A DNA stretch of 64,000 nucleotides, taken from Fictibacillus macauensis ZFHKF-1 (GTDB lineage: Bacteria; Bacillota; Bacilli; Bacillales; Fictibacillaceae). Location of the stretch: contig NZ_AKKV01000020.1 in assembly GCF_000269865.1 (NCBI RefSeq), forward strand, positions 124,001-188,000, written 5' to 3'. The position numbers and the translations under genes are program-made. The notes below the pieces were generated by a model. It did no database searches and was not told the origin of the DNA. It saw nothing but the letters and a program-made list of their open reading frames with translations. Shown here one piece after another: positions 28,110 through 36,557 of the stretch (positions are counted from its first letter, which is position 1; each line of letters starts with the position of its first letter).

Positions 28110-28154
28110 GACGTAGGTAAGCGTTTAGACTAGAGAGAGAGAAAAAGGTGAACC

Positions 28155-28655
28155 ATGAAAGGAAATACACACGTCGTTGGAGGACTTGCCGCCGCTGTTC
28201 TTGCAGATTATGTTCTTCTAAAAAATAACCTCCCCCTCGATCGTGAAGTTGTTTTTTATAGCACAGCATTGTTTGGCAGTATGCTACCAGATCTTTGCCA
28301 CCCAGGTTCTTGGATTGGCAAAAAAACGAAGGTGTTATCAAAGCTTGTGAGTAAAACGTTTGGTCATCGAACGATTACCCATAGCTGGTTATTTATTCTT
28401 TGTGTATACTGGCTTGCAAGTTATGCACCTGCTTCCTATGAACAAGTCGTTTCATATGGCCTTATAAGTGGTGTGGTTAGTCATCTGTTCCTAGATGCCT
28501 GTACAGCCCGAGGTATTCAGTTGCTTTATCCATTGCCACTTCGCTTTCGTTTTCCGTTGTATACAAAAACGGGATCAAAAGCAGAAAGTGCTGTATCCAC
28601 CATGTTAATGGCTGCTTCTCTTGTTCTTTTTATGAAGCATTATTTTTTTCAATAA
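28155..28655 (+). CDS. YdjM-like membrane-bound metal-dependent hydrolase
   Basis: 166 aa with 4 hydrophobic segments. Family markers: NTHVVGGLAAAVLADYVL at the N-terminus, GSMLPDLCHPGSWIGKK (PD-x-DH-like motif, here PDLCH), FGHRTITHSWLF (GHRxxTHS) and LISGVVSHLFLDACTARGIQ. His and Asp residues in these motifs are expected metal ligands. E. coli YdjM is LexA regulated; substrate unknown in all. ATG with AAAGGTGAACC upstream. Terminator after. Confidence 0.85.
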   Translation: MKGNTHVVGGLAAAVLADYVLLKNNLPLDREVVFYSTALFGSMLPDLCHPGSWIGKKTKVLSKLVSKTFGHRTITHSWLFILCVYWLASYAPASYEQVVSYGLISGVVSHLFLDACTARGIQLLYPLPLRFRFPLYTKTGSKAESAVSTMLMAASLVLFMKHYFFQ

Positions 28656-28659
28656 GCAA

Positions 28660-28696
28660 AGCCTAGAACGTTGCGACGTTCTAGGCTGTTTTTTTT
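28660..28696 (+). terminator. Terminator after the YdjM-like gene
   Basis: AGCCTAGAACGT pairs perfectly with ACGTTCTAGGCT around a TGCG loop, followed by GT8. Confidence 0.88.
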
Positions 28697-28765
28697 GATT
28701 TCATAAAATCGGGAAAGAAAGGAGAGGATACGTAAAGAGAGAATCAAACATACAGGAGGCATCCT

Positions 28766-29005
28766 ATGGCAAAAAGAGGGTATAATCCCGGAGATGACGT
28801 GTATGTTATTTATCGCAATCCACATACACCAAGTGTCGCGAATATTTCACAAGCGGAAATTGTTCCGCATCCAACCGAAGTTGGCGAGACAGCCATCTTA
28901 TTACATGGCACCTATCAACTTGTTGCTGATGATGATGCTGTTTTTCATTCTTATGAAGAAGCGGCTGCACATTATGAAACGTTCTATGGAGGAGAGTCTC
29001 CATGA
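28766..29005 (+). CDS. splA: SplA, regulator of spore photoproduct lyase expression
   Basis: 79 aa, the size of SplA. The sequence KRGYNPGDDVYVIYRNPHTP, ANISQAEIVPHP, and a HSYEEAAAHYETFY tail match the SplA family. In B. subtilis SplA is a TRAP-like protein that limits splAB expression. AGGAGGC precedes the ATG. It overlaps splB by ATGA (4 bp), so they are translationally coupled. In B. subtilis splAB is made in the forespore under sigma-G; I could not find a clean sigma-G box here. Confidence 0.85.
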   Translation: MAKRGYNPGDDVYVIYRNPHTPSVANISQAEIVPHPTEVGETAILLHGTYQLVADDDAVFHSYEEAAAHYETFYGGESP

Positions 29006-30027
29006 AACCGTGGGTGCCACAACTCGTTTATATTGAACCTCGTGCGCTTGAATATTCCCTTGGGCAGCAACTTTTGAAGAAATTTACTGATATGGGGTTA
29101 GAAATTCGGGAAACGACGTCGCATAATCAAGTGCGCAATATTCCTGGAAATAATGATTTGCAGAAATATCGCAATGCCAAATCAACGCTTGTTGTAGGTG
29201 TGCGAAAAACATTACAGTTTGATACGTCTAAACCGTCGGCGGAATATGCGATACCGTTAGCGACAGGCTGTATGGGTCATTGTCATTACTGTTATTTACA
29301 AACGACGATGGGCTCTAAGCCTTACATTCGCACATATGTAAATGTCGAGGAAATATTAGATCAAGCGGCACAGTATATGAAAGAACGCGCACCACAAATG
29401 ACGCGGTTTGAAGCGGCGTGTACATCCGATATCGTCGGTATTGATCATCTAACACATAGCTTAAAGCGGGCCATAGAATATTTTGGGCAAACGCCACATG
29501 GAATGCTACGCTTTGTAACTAAATTTCATCATGTGGATCATTTATTAGATGCAAAGCATGAAGGACGGACACGCTTTCGCTTTAGTGTAAATGCCGATTA
29601 TGTGATCAAGCATTTTGAACCTGGTACCTCTTCGCTTCAAGAGCGAATTGATGCAGCGAAAAAAGTAGCAGAGGCAGGCTATCCACTTGGTTTTATTATT
29701 GCGCCTATTTATTTGCATGAAGGCTGGCAAGAAGGTTATTCACACTTGTTTGAAAAGCTCGATCAAAGCTTGCCACTTTCGTTACGTAACGATGTGACGT
29801 TCGAGATGATTCAACATCGCTTCACAAAACCAGCAAAGCGCGTCATTGAAAAAAATTATCCGAAAACAAAATTAGAAATGAACGAAGAAGAACGCCGCTA
29901 CAAGTGGGGGCGCTACGGTATTGGGAAATACATTTATCCTAAAGACGAAGAACAACAAATCAGAGAGCATTTAACGAAGGAAATTACGCGTCATTTTCCT
30001 AAGGCTACAATCGAATATTTTACATGA
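29002..30027 (+). CDS. splB: Spore photoproduct lyase
   Basis: 341 aa radical SAM enzyme that directly reverses the thymine dimer 5-thyminyl-5,6-dihydrothymine in germinating spores. The cluster motif is CMGHCHYC (Cys90, Cys94, Cys97). The catalytic H-donor cysteine is in FEAACTSDIVGIDHLTH at Cys140, as in Geobacillus. The typical YLQTTMGSKPYIRTYVN segment follows the cluster. The ATG lies inside the splA stop. This gene is a strong marker of an endospore former. Confidence 0.96.
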   Translation: MKPWVPQLVYIEPRALEYSLGQQLLKKFTDMGLEIRETTSHNQVRNIPGNNDLQKYRNAKSTLVVGVRKTLQFDTSKPSAEYAIPLATGCMGHCHYCYLQTTMGSKPYIRTYVNVEEILDQAAQYMKERAPQMTRFEAACTSDIVGIDHLTHSLKRAIEYFGQTPHGMLRFVTKFHHVDHLLDAKHEGRTRFRFSVNADYVIKHFEPGTSSLQERIDAAKKVAEAGYPLGFIIAPIYLHEGWQEGYSHLFEKLDQSLPLSLRNDVTFEMIQHRFTKPAKRVIEKNYPKTKLEMNEEERRYKWGRYGIGKYIYPKDEEQQIREHLTKEITRHFPKATIEYFT

Positions 30028-30029
30028 AA

Positions 30030-30060
30030 AAGCGGGGAAGAGGGTTACTCTTCTCCGCTT
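30030..30060 (-). terminator. Stem-loop between splB and the VOC remnant
   Basis: AAGCGGGGAAGAG pairs with CTCTTCTCCGCTT. The T run (five T) is on the minus-strand side, so it fits best as the terminator of the decayed minus-strand gene; it can also end splB. Confidence 0.65.
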
Positions 30061-30379
30061 TGCGTGTGATCTAAGATACGAATGTAGTTGCCACATTCAT
30101 CGGTAAAAACCGCGTAGCGACTAGGGTCCAATGCTTAGTGAACCTTTAATAAAGCGTAGATTTTGATGAAGATCATATACGCATCAACGCTCTCCACGTA
30201 AAAGATTCCGCCTGCGCATAGAATCTGCTCATCTCGCTGTTTGGTAGAGAAAAGGCAATGAGAGAATCATCCGGCGCTTGCCACGCCACCTCCATTGCAG
30301 CTGCTCTGCATAAAAAGAAGCAGCTTGCTTCAGATTTGTAACAGAATGATACAACTAGAGAAGTTTCAAACAAAACCAT
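30045..30379 (-). pseudogene. Decayed VOC (glyoxalase-fold) protein gene
   Basis: Pieces of one VOC-family protein occur in successive frames on the minus strand: MVLFETSLVVSF, then NLKQAASFYAEQLQW, then QAPDDSLIAFSLPNSE, then FYVESVDAYMIFIKIYALLK with a stop, and finally DPSRYAVFTDECGNYIRILD followed by HTQSGEE and stop. The order matches a complete VOC domain (start strand, FY..L.W helix, ..FTDECGN..RI end), but at least three frameshifts and one stop interrupt it. Its stop lies inside the splB terminator hairpin. A sequencing error cannot explain this many lesions. Confidence 0.7.
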
Positions 30380-30444
30380 CCTTGTTCATTCTTTGTTATC
30401 AGAATATTCCGTTATAATACGCATGTCAATCTACTACTGAAACG

Positions 30445-32493
30445 TTAGTAAGTTTTCTTATCAATAGACACTCTTCCCGAGAAAAACGTAGCGCCACCAC
30501 CCATGTCTGCGAGGCGGTCTGGCGTTAAAGCATTGACAAGTTGCTTCGTGCCAGGAGCTTCTCGGTAAAGTCCTTGTGTAACCGCTACACCAGGTAAGAC
30601 GTGTTCACCAACGCTTGCTTTTAAATAACATTCTCCGCGCTCATTCCAAATACGAATCATTTCACCATCCACGATGTTTTTCTTTGCTGCATCGGTCTTA
30701 TTAAGGTAAACAACAGCTTCCTTTTCTAACGTTTGATGAGTCGCATTGTTATTAAAAGTAGAATTTAAATAATTATGATTCGGACCTGGAATAAACAATA
30801 GCTCGTGTTTACCATTCTCTTCTTTTAAAGGGATATACGTCGGTAAAGGAGGATAGCCATCTTGCTTCATAGTCTCTGAATACAGCTCGATTTTCCCGCT
30901 TGGTGTGAGAAGTTTTCCTGGAAATAACCGAGGTTTTTGTGCTTTAACAAAAGCCTGCTCTTGCAAAGCTTCTAGCGTAACTGGAGCAAGAGCTGGGTTT
31001 TCAGGATGATGGAGCGCTTGAGCAATCATCGCTTCATCCGATTCGTATAAAGCGTCTTCTGTAAAGCCCATTGCTTGTGCGAGTAAACGAAAGACAGCTG
31101 GATTGGATTTACTTTGTCCATAAGGTTCAATAACAGGTTCCTGTAATTGCACAAAATGATGCCAATACGACGTATAGAAATCAAGATTTTCAAAAGAAGA
31201 CGTGGCCGGCAACACAAGATCTGCATAGCGTGCCGTTTCGGTTAAAAATAAATCATGCACAACGGTAAATAAGTCTTCGCGTTCTAACCCTTGTTGGACT
31301 TTGTTTGCTTCCGGTGCGACGACAGCAGGATTACTATTATAGACAAAAAGAGATGAAATTTTGTTCTCTGTCTGTAAGAGTGCAGACCCGAGTTGATTCA
31401 TATTCACGCGCTGTCCATGCGTTTCTGTTCGTAAATCTGGACGCTGCACCGCCGCTTTATTATGTGCTAAGTAACCAGAATTTCCTTTGATGGCACCGCC
31501 GCCTTCATAAAGCCATTGACCGGTTAGTGCGGGAAGACATGCAATGGTACGAATGGTCATTCCGCCATTATCATGATGTTGCGGGCCATTGCCAATGCGA
31601 ATGAAGGCGGGTGATGTCGTTCCATACAAACGCGCTAGTTTTAAAATGTCATCAGCTGGAATACCGGTAATCGTAGCAACTGTGTTGTGATCATATTGCG
31701 CTACATGCTCACGCAATAAAGGAGCTCCGGTTGTATACTTTGCAAGAAAAGCTTCATCAACAAGTTTTTCTTGAAAGAGAACGTTCATCATTCCTAAGGC
31801 AAGCGCGCTATCTGTTCCAGGACGAATGGGAATAAACCAATCTGCTAGCACCCCAGTTCGATTTTTGTGAACATCAATTACAATGATTTTCGCTCCATTT
31901 TTTCGCGCTTTTTGCGCAAGCGCTACTTGGTGCATATTTGTACTTACAGCATTAATGCCCCAAAAAATAAACAATTTTGAATGAATCGTTTCTTCAGGAT
32001 CAATGCCAAAGCCACCGCCCATCGTATACGTATAACCTACGCCACCCGCAACCGAACAGATTGTTTGCTCAAGTTGGGTGGCACCAAGCGTATGAAAAAA
32101 GCGGCGATCCATACCCTCTGCGCTTAAAATCCCCATATTACCATAGAAACTATAAGGTAAGATGGACTGTGGGCCATGCTTTGCAATCAGTGTTTTCCAC
32201 CTAGTGGCAATGGTATCAATCGCTTCTTCCCATGAAATTTCCGTAAATTGACCACTTCCTTTTGGTCCAACGCGCTTTAATGGTACGGTTAAGCGCTGCT
32301 CATCATAAATGCGTGCACCCATATGCCGCACTTTATTGCAAATATTCCCTTTCGTAACAGGGTGAGAGGGATCACCTGCTATTTTTGTGATTTTTCCTTG
32401 TTCTTTATGTAAAAGTAAGCCGCATTGATCTGGACAATCGAGCGGGCAAACGGCTTGGAAAATACCATCTTTTTCTTCAAGAGCGGAACGCAT
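30445..32493 (-). CDS. Molybdopterin oxidoreductase with [4Fe-4S] cluster (YyaE/YoaE type)
   Basis: 682 aa, DMSO-reductase superfamily. N-terminal cluster-binding cysteines in VCPLDCPDQCGLLL and GNICNKVRH, a Mo-cofactor core with FYGNMGILSAEGMDRRFFH, QTICSVAGG (possible Mo-ligand Cys), FWGINAVSTNMHQ, RPGTDSALALGM and GNGPQHHDNGGM, and a C-terminal molydopterin dinucleotide-binding domain (FIPGPNHNYLNSTFNNNATH, VDGEMIRIWNERGECYLKA). No Tat signal, so cytoplasmic. Substrate unknown; B. subtilis relatives are uncharacterised. ATG 32493 chosen because AAAGGAGG lies 7 bases upstream (GTG 32496 is also possible). Monocistronic. Confidence 0.85.
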   Translation of the reverse strand: MRSALEEKDGIFQAVCPLDCPDQCGLLLHKEQGKITKIAGDPSHPVTKGNICNKVRHMGARIYDEQRLTVPLKRVGPKGSGQFTEISWEEAIDTIATRWKTLIAKHGPQSILPYSFYGNMGILSAEGMDRRFFHTLGATQLEQTICSVAGGVGYTYTMGGGFGIDPEETIHSKLFIFWGINAVSTNMHQVALAQKARKNGAKIIVIDVHKNRTGVLADWFIPIRPGTDSALALGMMNVLFQEKLVDEAFLAKYTTGAPLLREHVAQYDHNTVATITGIPADDILKLARLYGTTSPAFIRIGNGPQHHDNGGMTIRTIACLPALTGQWLYEGGGAIKGNSGYLAHNKAAVQRPDLRTETHGQRVNMNQLGSALLQTENKISSLFVYNSNPAVVAPEANKVQQGLEREDLFTVVHDLFLTETARYADLVLPATSSFENLDFYTSYWHHFVQLQEPVIEPYGQSKSNPAVFRLLAQAMGFTEDALYESDEAMIAQALHHPENPALAPVTLEALQEQAFVKAQKPRLFPGKLLTPSGKIELYSETMKQDGYPPLPTYIPLKEENGKHELLFIPGPNHNYLNSTFNNNATHQTLEKEAVVYLNKTDAAKKNIVDGEMIRIWNERGECYLKASVGEHVLPGVAVTQGLYREAPGTKQLVNALTPDRLADMGGGATFFSGRVSIDKKTY

Positions 32494-32671
32494 CACGTGT
32501 CCTCCTTTTCACTAGTTATGGATTAAGAATACGAGGAAATGGTCTTGTAAGCAACTTTTATAGAGAAGCTGAGTTCACAAAAAGAAAAGATTGTTCGAAC
32601 GTTTTACAAAGAAAGCTTTATAAATCAAAAAAGCAACCGATATAAAGAATAAAATGAAAGAGTGAGTATAT

Positions 32672-32926
32672 ATGCGTTGGCTATCAATTCTTAGTACCTT
32701 TCGACGTTTTTTCGTTCGTTGTCCTTATTGTGGAAGCAAGCTACGAAAAAACCTTTATCCGACAGCCTTTTATTTAGGAACCGTCAATATGTGTCCAAAT
32801 AAAGAGTACGCTGAAAAGTTATATGGCAATGGACAGGTGATTACGTTTGAAAATGACGGACAAGCCCTTGCTTTTTTTGAAACCTCAGCATCACACAGTA
32901 ACAGGCTAGAAAGAAAATGCTCTTAA
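32672..32926 (+). CDS. Small Cys-containing hypothetical protein, 84 aa
   Basis: ATG with only a weak ribosome site (GAAAGAGTGAG). A CPYCGSK knuckle at ~18-24 and a later MCPNKEY suggest a degenerate zinc ribbon (Cys-x2-Cys plus one more Cys); Arg-rich N-terminus MRWLSILSTFRRFFVR. Not recognised. Coding is moderately supported by composition and the Cys pattern; no terminator seen. Confidence 0.45.
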   Translation: MRWLSILSTFRRFFVRCPYCGSKLRKNLYPTAFYLGTVNMCPNKEYAEKLYGNGQVITFENDGQALAFFETSASHSNRLERKCS

Positions 32927-33032
32927 GCAATCTACGTCTTAAGTCTTAGGAAAAATATATCGTTTGTCTATTGAATAGATGCTCCGACCTACATATAATA
33001 AAGCAGAACATTGAAAAAGGAGCTATACACAC

Positions 33033-33341
33033 ATGGAACATAAAGGTGCAAAAGTATTTATTCATGCTAGTACATGGTTTGCTCCCATTATTATCCCTCT
33101 CATCATTTTTTTGCTTATAAAAAGTGATGAGGTAAGAAGTCTTGCTATTCAAGCGGTTATTTTTCATTTTGTTATGGGGATTCTTATTGCCATATCAGCC
33201 TTCTTCTCATGGGTATTAATTGGCTTACCATTTTTAATTCTTTTTAGTTTAGTAGCGCTCATTGCCCCAATCATCGGGATTGTTAGAGCGCTTCAAGATC
33301 AACCATTTTCTTATCCCATTATTGGATCGTGGTTTAAGTAA
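33033..33341 (+). CDS. DUF4870 small membrane protein
   Basis: 102 aa with three hydrophobic helices: FIHASTWFAPIIIPLIIFLL, AIQAVIFHFVMGILIAI, and IGLPFLILFSLVALIAPIIGIVRAL. The HxxxWFxPxxxPLxI start, the QAVxFH motif and the end with IVRALQDQPFSYPIIG match DUF4870 (Tic20-like). Function unknown. AAAAAGGAG precedes the ATG. Hairpin after. Confidence 0.8.
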   Translation: MEHKGAKVFIHASTWFAPIIIPLIIFLLIKSDEVRSLAIQAVIFHFVMGILIAISAFFSWVLIGLPFLILFSLVALIAPIIGIVRALQDQPFSYPIIGSWFK

Positions 33342-33343
33342 GT

Positions 33344-33375
33344 AAAAGAGGTGCTCTTCATGAGCGCTTTTTTTT
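33344..33375 (+). terminator. Terminator after the DUF4870 gene
   Basis: GTGCTC pairs with GAGCGC (wobble) around TTCAT, A-rich left flank and T8 right flank. Stem imperfect. Confidence 0.6.
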
Positions 33376-33449
33376 ATCGTGTTATTTTTTTACGAAGTAG
33401 CGACGATGTTGTACACTGAAGGTAATCATTGTCAGTAAGGAGGGGCTTT

Positions 33450-34940
33450 ATGGTTACTGTTTCTTCATTATTGCAACGAACGCCGTTTCAGTCTGTAGAC
33501 GTACTCGCTGGTGCAACGGGCTTAGAGCGAACGATTTCATGGGCTCATGTCATTGAAAAGAAAGAAATTGGCCATTTCCTAAATGGTGGTGAACTTGTAT
33601 TAACGACTGGCATGGCGATCGCACAATGTGAGCGCTCCTTTGTTTCGTTTGTTAAGCAATTAATACAGCAACAAGTGGCTGCTCTTTGCGTCGAATTAAG
33701 CGAAGAATTACCGGAAATTCCTATGACCGTCCAAACGCTTTGTAACGAGCATAATTTTCCACTGCTTATTTGCAGAGAAGAAGTTCGTTTTATTGATATG
33801 ACACAAGACTTACATACTCATTTAATTCAACACCATTACGAAAACATTCAACAGCTGGAGCAGTTTACACAACTGTTAAATCAACTGTTATTACATCCAG
33901 ACCCTCTTGCTAAGATCCTTCATCATCTTCAGCTCGCAACGCAAAAAACCTTTCGTATTGAATCTTCGCCTACACCTATGATTGCATCACCTTCACGCTT
34001 TCCAATTGAAGTCTTTGAGCAGCCTGTTGCTATGCTGTATCTTTGTGATGAGTTAGCGCTATCAGAGCATGAGCTGTTATTTGTAGAGCGCTGTGTGACC
34101 GCTCTTTCGTATTATTACATGCGAACATCCTATGGAATGGAGCGACAGAAAGCACAACAACATCGCTGGATTCACCAATGGCTTCAAGGGCATTTGCAAC
34201 CTTATGAAATTGCTGCTCACTTGCAAACAGCATATCATCCCTTGTGCGAAGAGCGCTGTGCGGTATTGGTAACGCAGCAAGAACGACCGCAAGACTTGAC
34301 GTACGTCCAAATGATGATTACCAGTTTGGTAGAGCCATTCGGTTTTACGTTGCTTCCTTACGTAGAGGACGAGCAGCTTCTATATGTTCTTCTCGATCAA
34401 CGAGACAAAGACACCTGTAAAAAACGCCTGCTTGCTAGTTTTACTAAAGTACAAAAAAATGAGCAACTTTCGCCGTTTTCGTTTTATATTGGTGCCATCT
34501 GTCACAGCTTCAGCTCTCTTCCAAAAAGTTATGAAACAGCTCAGCTAACCAAATCACTTCAGAAGCATTTGCCCATTTCACAAGACGTGTTCTTTTATGA
34601 AGATCTTCATTTACATCGTTTACTTGCTATGATTCCCCAAAAACAAGAACTGCACCGTTATATGCTGGACTACTTACAACCGATCATTGAACATGACAAG
34701 CTCCATCAAAGTCAATTGCTTCAGACACTTACCGTGTATTTGCAGTGTCAAGGCAATAAAAAAGAAGCGGCTGACCGCTTGTTTATCGTTCGCCAAACGC
34801 TGTATCATCGCCTCAAGCAACTACAAGAGTTACTTGGTGAAGATTTTATGGAGCATGGCAAGCGACAGGCCATTGAGTTTGCTTTGCTCGTTTTCAGCGT
34901 AGAACAACCAACACCAATAGGAGACGTTCGTTATTTTTAG
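33450..34940 (+). CDS. PucR-family transcriptional regulator of pyrimidine catabolism
   Basis: 496 aa. N-terminal PucR ligand domain (VDVLAGATGLERTISWAHVIE, LVLTTGMAIAQ, LPLLICREEVRFIDMTQ), a central variable region, and a C-terminal HTH_30 DNA-binding domain (LLQTLTVYLQCQGNKKEAAD, LFIVRQTLYHRLKQLQELLG). B. subtilis PucR activates purine catabolism genes; here the neighbours on the same strand are pyrimidine catabolic genes, so I infer it senses a pyrimidine breakdown product. ATG 33450 with AAGGAGGGG upstream; TTG 33429 precedes that site and is rejected. A 139-bp gap with candidate binding sites separates it from mmsA. Confidence 0.85.
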   Translation: MVTVSSLLQRTPFQSVDVLAGATGLERTISWAHVIEKKEIGHFLNGGELVLTTGMAIAQCERSFVSFVKQLIQQQVAALCVELSEELPEIPMTVQTLCNEHNFPLLICREEVRFIDMTQDLHTHLIQHHYENIQQLEQFTQLLNQLLLHPDPLAKILHHLQLATQKTFRIESSPTPMIASPSRFPIEVFEQPVAMLYLCDELALSEHELLFVERCVTALSYYYMRTSYGMERQKAQQHRWIHQWLQGHLQPYEIAAHLQTAYHPLCEERCAVLVTQQERPQDLTYVQMMITSLVEPFGFTLLPYVEDEQLLYVLLDQRDKDTCKKRLLASFTKVQKNEQLSPFSFYIGAICHSFSSLPKSYETAQLTKSLQKHLPISQDVFFYEDLHLHRLLAMIPQKQELHRYMLDYLQPIIEHDKLHQSQLLQTLTVYLQCQGNKKEAADRLFIVRQTLYHRLKQLQELLGEDFMEHGKRQAIEFALLVFSVEQPTPIGDVRYF

Positions 34941-34962
34941 CAATCGGGGATACCTCGTTAGT

Positions 34963-35034
34963 CACTGTGTCTAAAAATGAAGGTGAAAGGCTTACACACT
35001 GTCTAATGAAGTGACAAGAGCGACGCGCTATAAT
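34963..35034 (+). promoter_or_regulatory. Candidate PucR-dependent promoter of the pyrimidine catabolic genes
   Basis: Direct repeats CACTGTGTCTAA (34963-34974) and CACTGTCTAAT (34997-35007) start exactly 34 bp apart, about three helical turns. TATAAT lies at 35029-35034, and the expected -35 position (about 35006-35011) has no TTGACA-like hexamer. An activator binding over the -35 is a reasonable reading; that it is the adjacent PucR protein is inference. Confidence 0.5.
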
Positions 35035-35079
35035 GAAGGTGGAAGGTAATAAAAACCCATTATTGTAGGAGGTTTCCAT

Positions 35080-36540
35080 ATGACAGTTGCCACGAATCAA
35101 GCGCTTATTCTACGAAATTTTGTAAATGGAAAGTGGATGGATGTAACGAGTGAACAATGGTTAGATGTACCGAACCCAGCAACGGGAGAACGCTTAGCAA
35201 CTGTGCCGATGTCTTCAAAAAAAGAGGTGGATGAAGCCGTTCAAGCAGCACATGGAGCCTTTATGGCGTGGAAGCAAATGCCGGTTGTGAAACGAGCACG
35301 CATTTTTTTTCGCTATCAACAATTACTGATCGAGCATCATGATGAATTAGCCCAACTCGTCGTGAAGGAAAACGGCAAAAGCTATAAAGAAGCATACGGA
35401 GAAGTGTTGCGTGGCATCGAATGTGTTGAGTTTGCATGCGGTGCACCAACGCATATGATGGGGCAATCATTAGCAGGTATTGCCGAAGAAATGGATTCAG
35501 AAATGTTTCGCTACCCGCTTGGAGTTGTAGCAGGCATTACGCCTTTTAATTTTCCAATGATGGTTCCGTGCTGGATGTTTCCGTTAGCGCTCGTTTGCGG
35601 AAATACGTTCGTATTAAAACCGTCTGAGCGAACACCGATCTTAGCCAATCGTCTTGCTGAATTGCTAACGTTAGCAGGCTTACCAGCTGGCGTATTTAAC
35701 ATTGTTCACGGTGCGCATGATGTGGTGAATGGCTTATTAGAGCATCGTGATGTAAAGGCTGTATCCTTTGTCGGTTCGCAGCCTGTTGCCAAATACGTAT
35801 ACGAACAAGCCGCAGCGAAAGGCAAGCGCGTGCAAGCACTATCTGGTGCGAAAAATCATCATATTGTCATGCCTGATGCGGATTTAGAGAAAGCGGTCCA
35901 AAATATCGTAAGCTCGGCATTTGGTAGTGCGGGTCAACGCTGTATGGCTTGTAGTGCTGTCGTGCTCGTTGGTCATCAAGAAACGTTTGTATCTGCGTTA
36001 AAAGCGAAAGCGGATGAAATGAAAATGGGAGATGGTATGAACGAAGAGGTGCTTCTTACGCCAGTCATTCGTGATAGTCATCGACAGAAGGTCATGCAAT
36101 GGATTCAGGATGCGAAAGAAGAGGGCGCAACACTTGTACGAGATGGCCGTCAAGAAGTGGACCATCACGAGAAAGGGACGTTTCTCGGAGCGACAATTTT
36201 TGATCATGTAACACCAGAAATGACGATTGCTAAAGAGGAATTTTTTGCTCCTGTTCTTAGCATCCTTCGTGCTGAGAATTTACAACAAGCGCTTGCCATT
36301 GTTAATGGCTCGAAGTTCGGTAATTCTGCAACGCTTTATTCACACGACGCAAAAGCGATTCGCTGCTTTCGTGAAGAAGCAGAGCCTGGCATGTTAGGTG
36401 TGAATGTGGGTGTACCTGCACCGATGGCTTTCTTCCCATTTTCAGGTGCGAAAGACTCCTTTTACGGTGATCTGCACGCAAACGGAATCGATGGAATTAA
36501 CTTTTATACGCGAAAGAAAATGATTACAACACGCTATTAA
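35080..36540 (+). CDS. mmsA: CoA-acylating (methyl)malonate-semialdehyde dehydrogenase
   Basis: 486 aa aldehyde dehydrogenase of the MMSDH group. Markers: FVNGKWMDV, PFNFPMMVPCWMFPLALVCG (MMSDH-specific), FVLKPSERTP, VSFVGSQPVAKYVY, and catalytic AGQRCMACSAVVLV (Cys288). MMSDH converts malonate semialdehyde to acetyl-CoA, or methylmalonate semialdehyde to propionyl-CoA, with NAD and CoA and releasing CO2. That is the last step of beta-alanine or beta-aminoisobutyrate breakdown, which fits the cluster. AGGAGGTTTCC precedes the ATG. First gene after the candidate PucR sites. Confidence 0.9.
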   Translation: MTVATNQALILRNFVNGKWMDVTSEQWLDVPNPATGERLATVPMSSKKEVDEAVQAAHGAFMAWKQMPVVKRARIFFRYQQLLIEHHDELAQLVVKENGKSYKEAYGEVLRGIECVEFACGAPTHMMGQSLAGIAEEMDSEMFRYPLGVVAGITPFNFPMMVPCWMFPLALVCGNTFVLKPSERTPILANRLAELLTLAGLPAGVFNIVHGAHDVVNGLLEHRDVKAVSFVGSQPVAKYVYEQAAAKGKRVQALSGAKNHHIVMPDADLEKAVQNIVSSAFGSAGQRCMACSAVVLVGHQETFVSALKAKADEMKMGDGMNEEVLLTPVIRDSHRQKVMQWIQDAKEEGATLVRDGRQEVDHHEKGTFLGATIFDHVTPEMTIAKEEFFAPVLSILRAENLQQALAIVNGSKFGNSATLYSHDAKAIRCFREEAEPGMLGVNVGVPAPMAFFPFSGAKDSFYGDLHANGIDGINFYTRKKMITTRY

Positions 36541-36557
36541 CCAAGGAGGACACCTCG

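Noticed and set aside
28794-29036. Alternative frame overlapping splA
   Set aside because: splA is clearly the coding frame by family match and coupling to splB.
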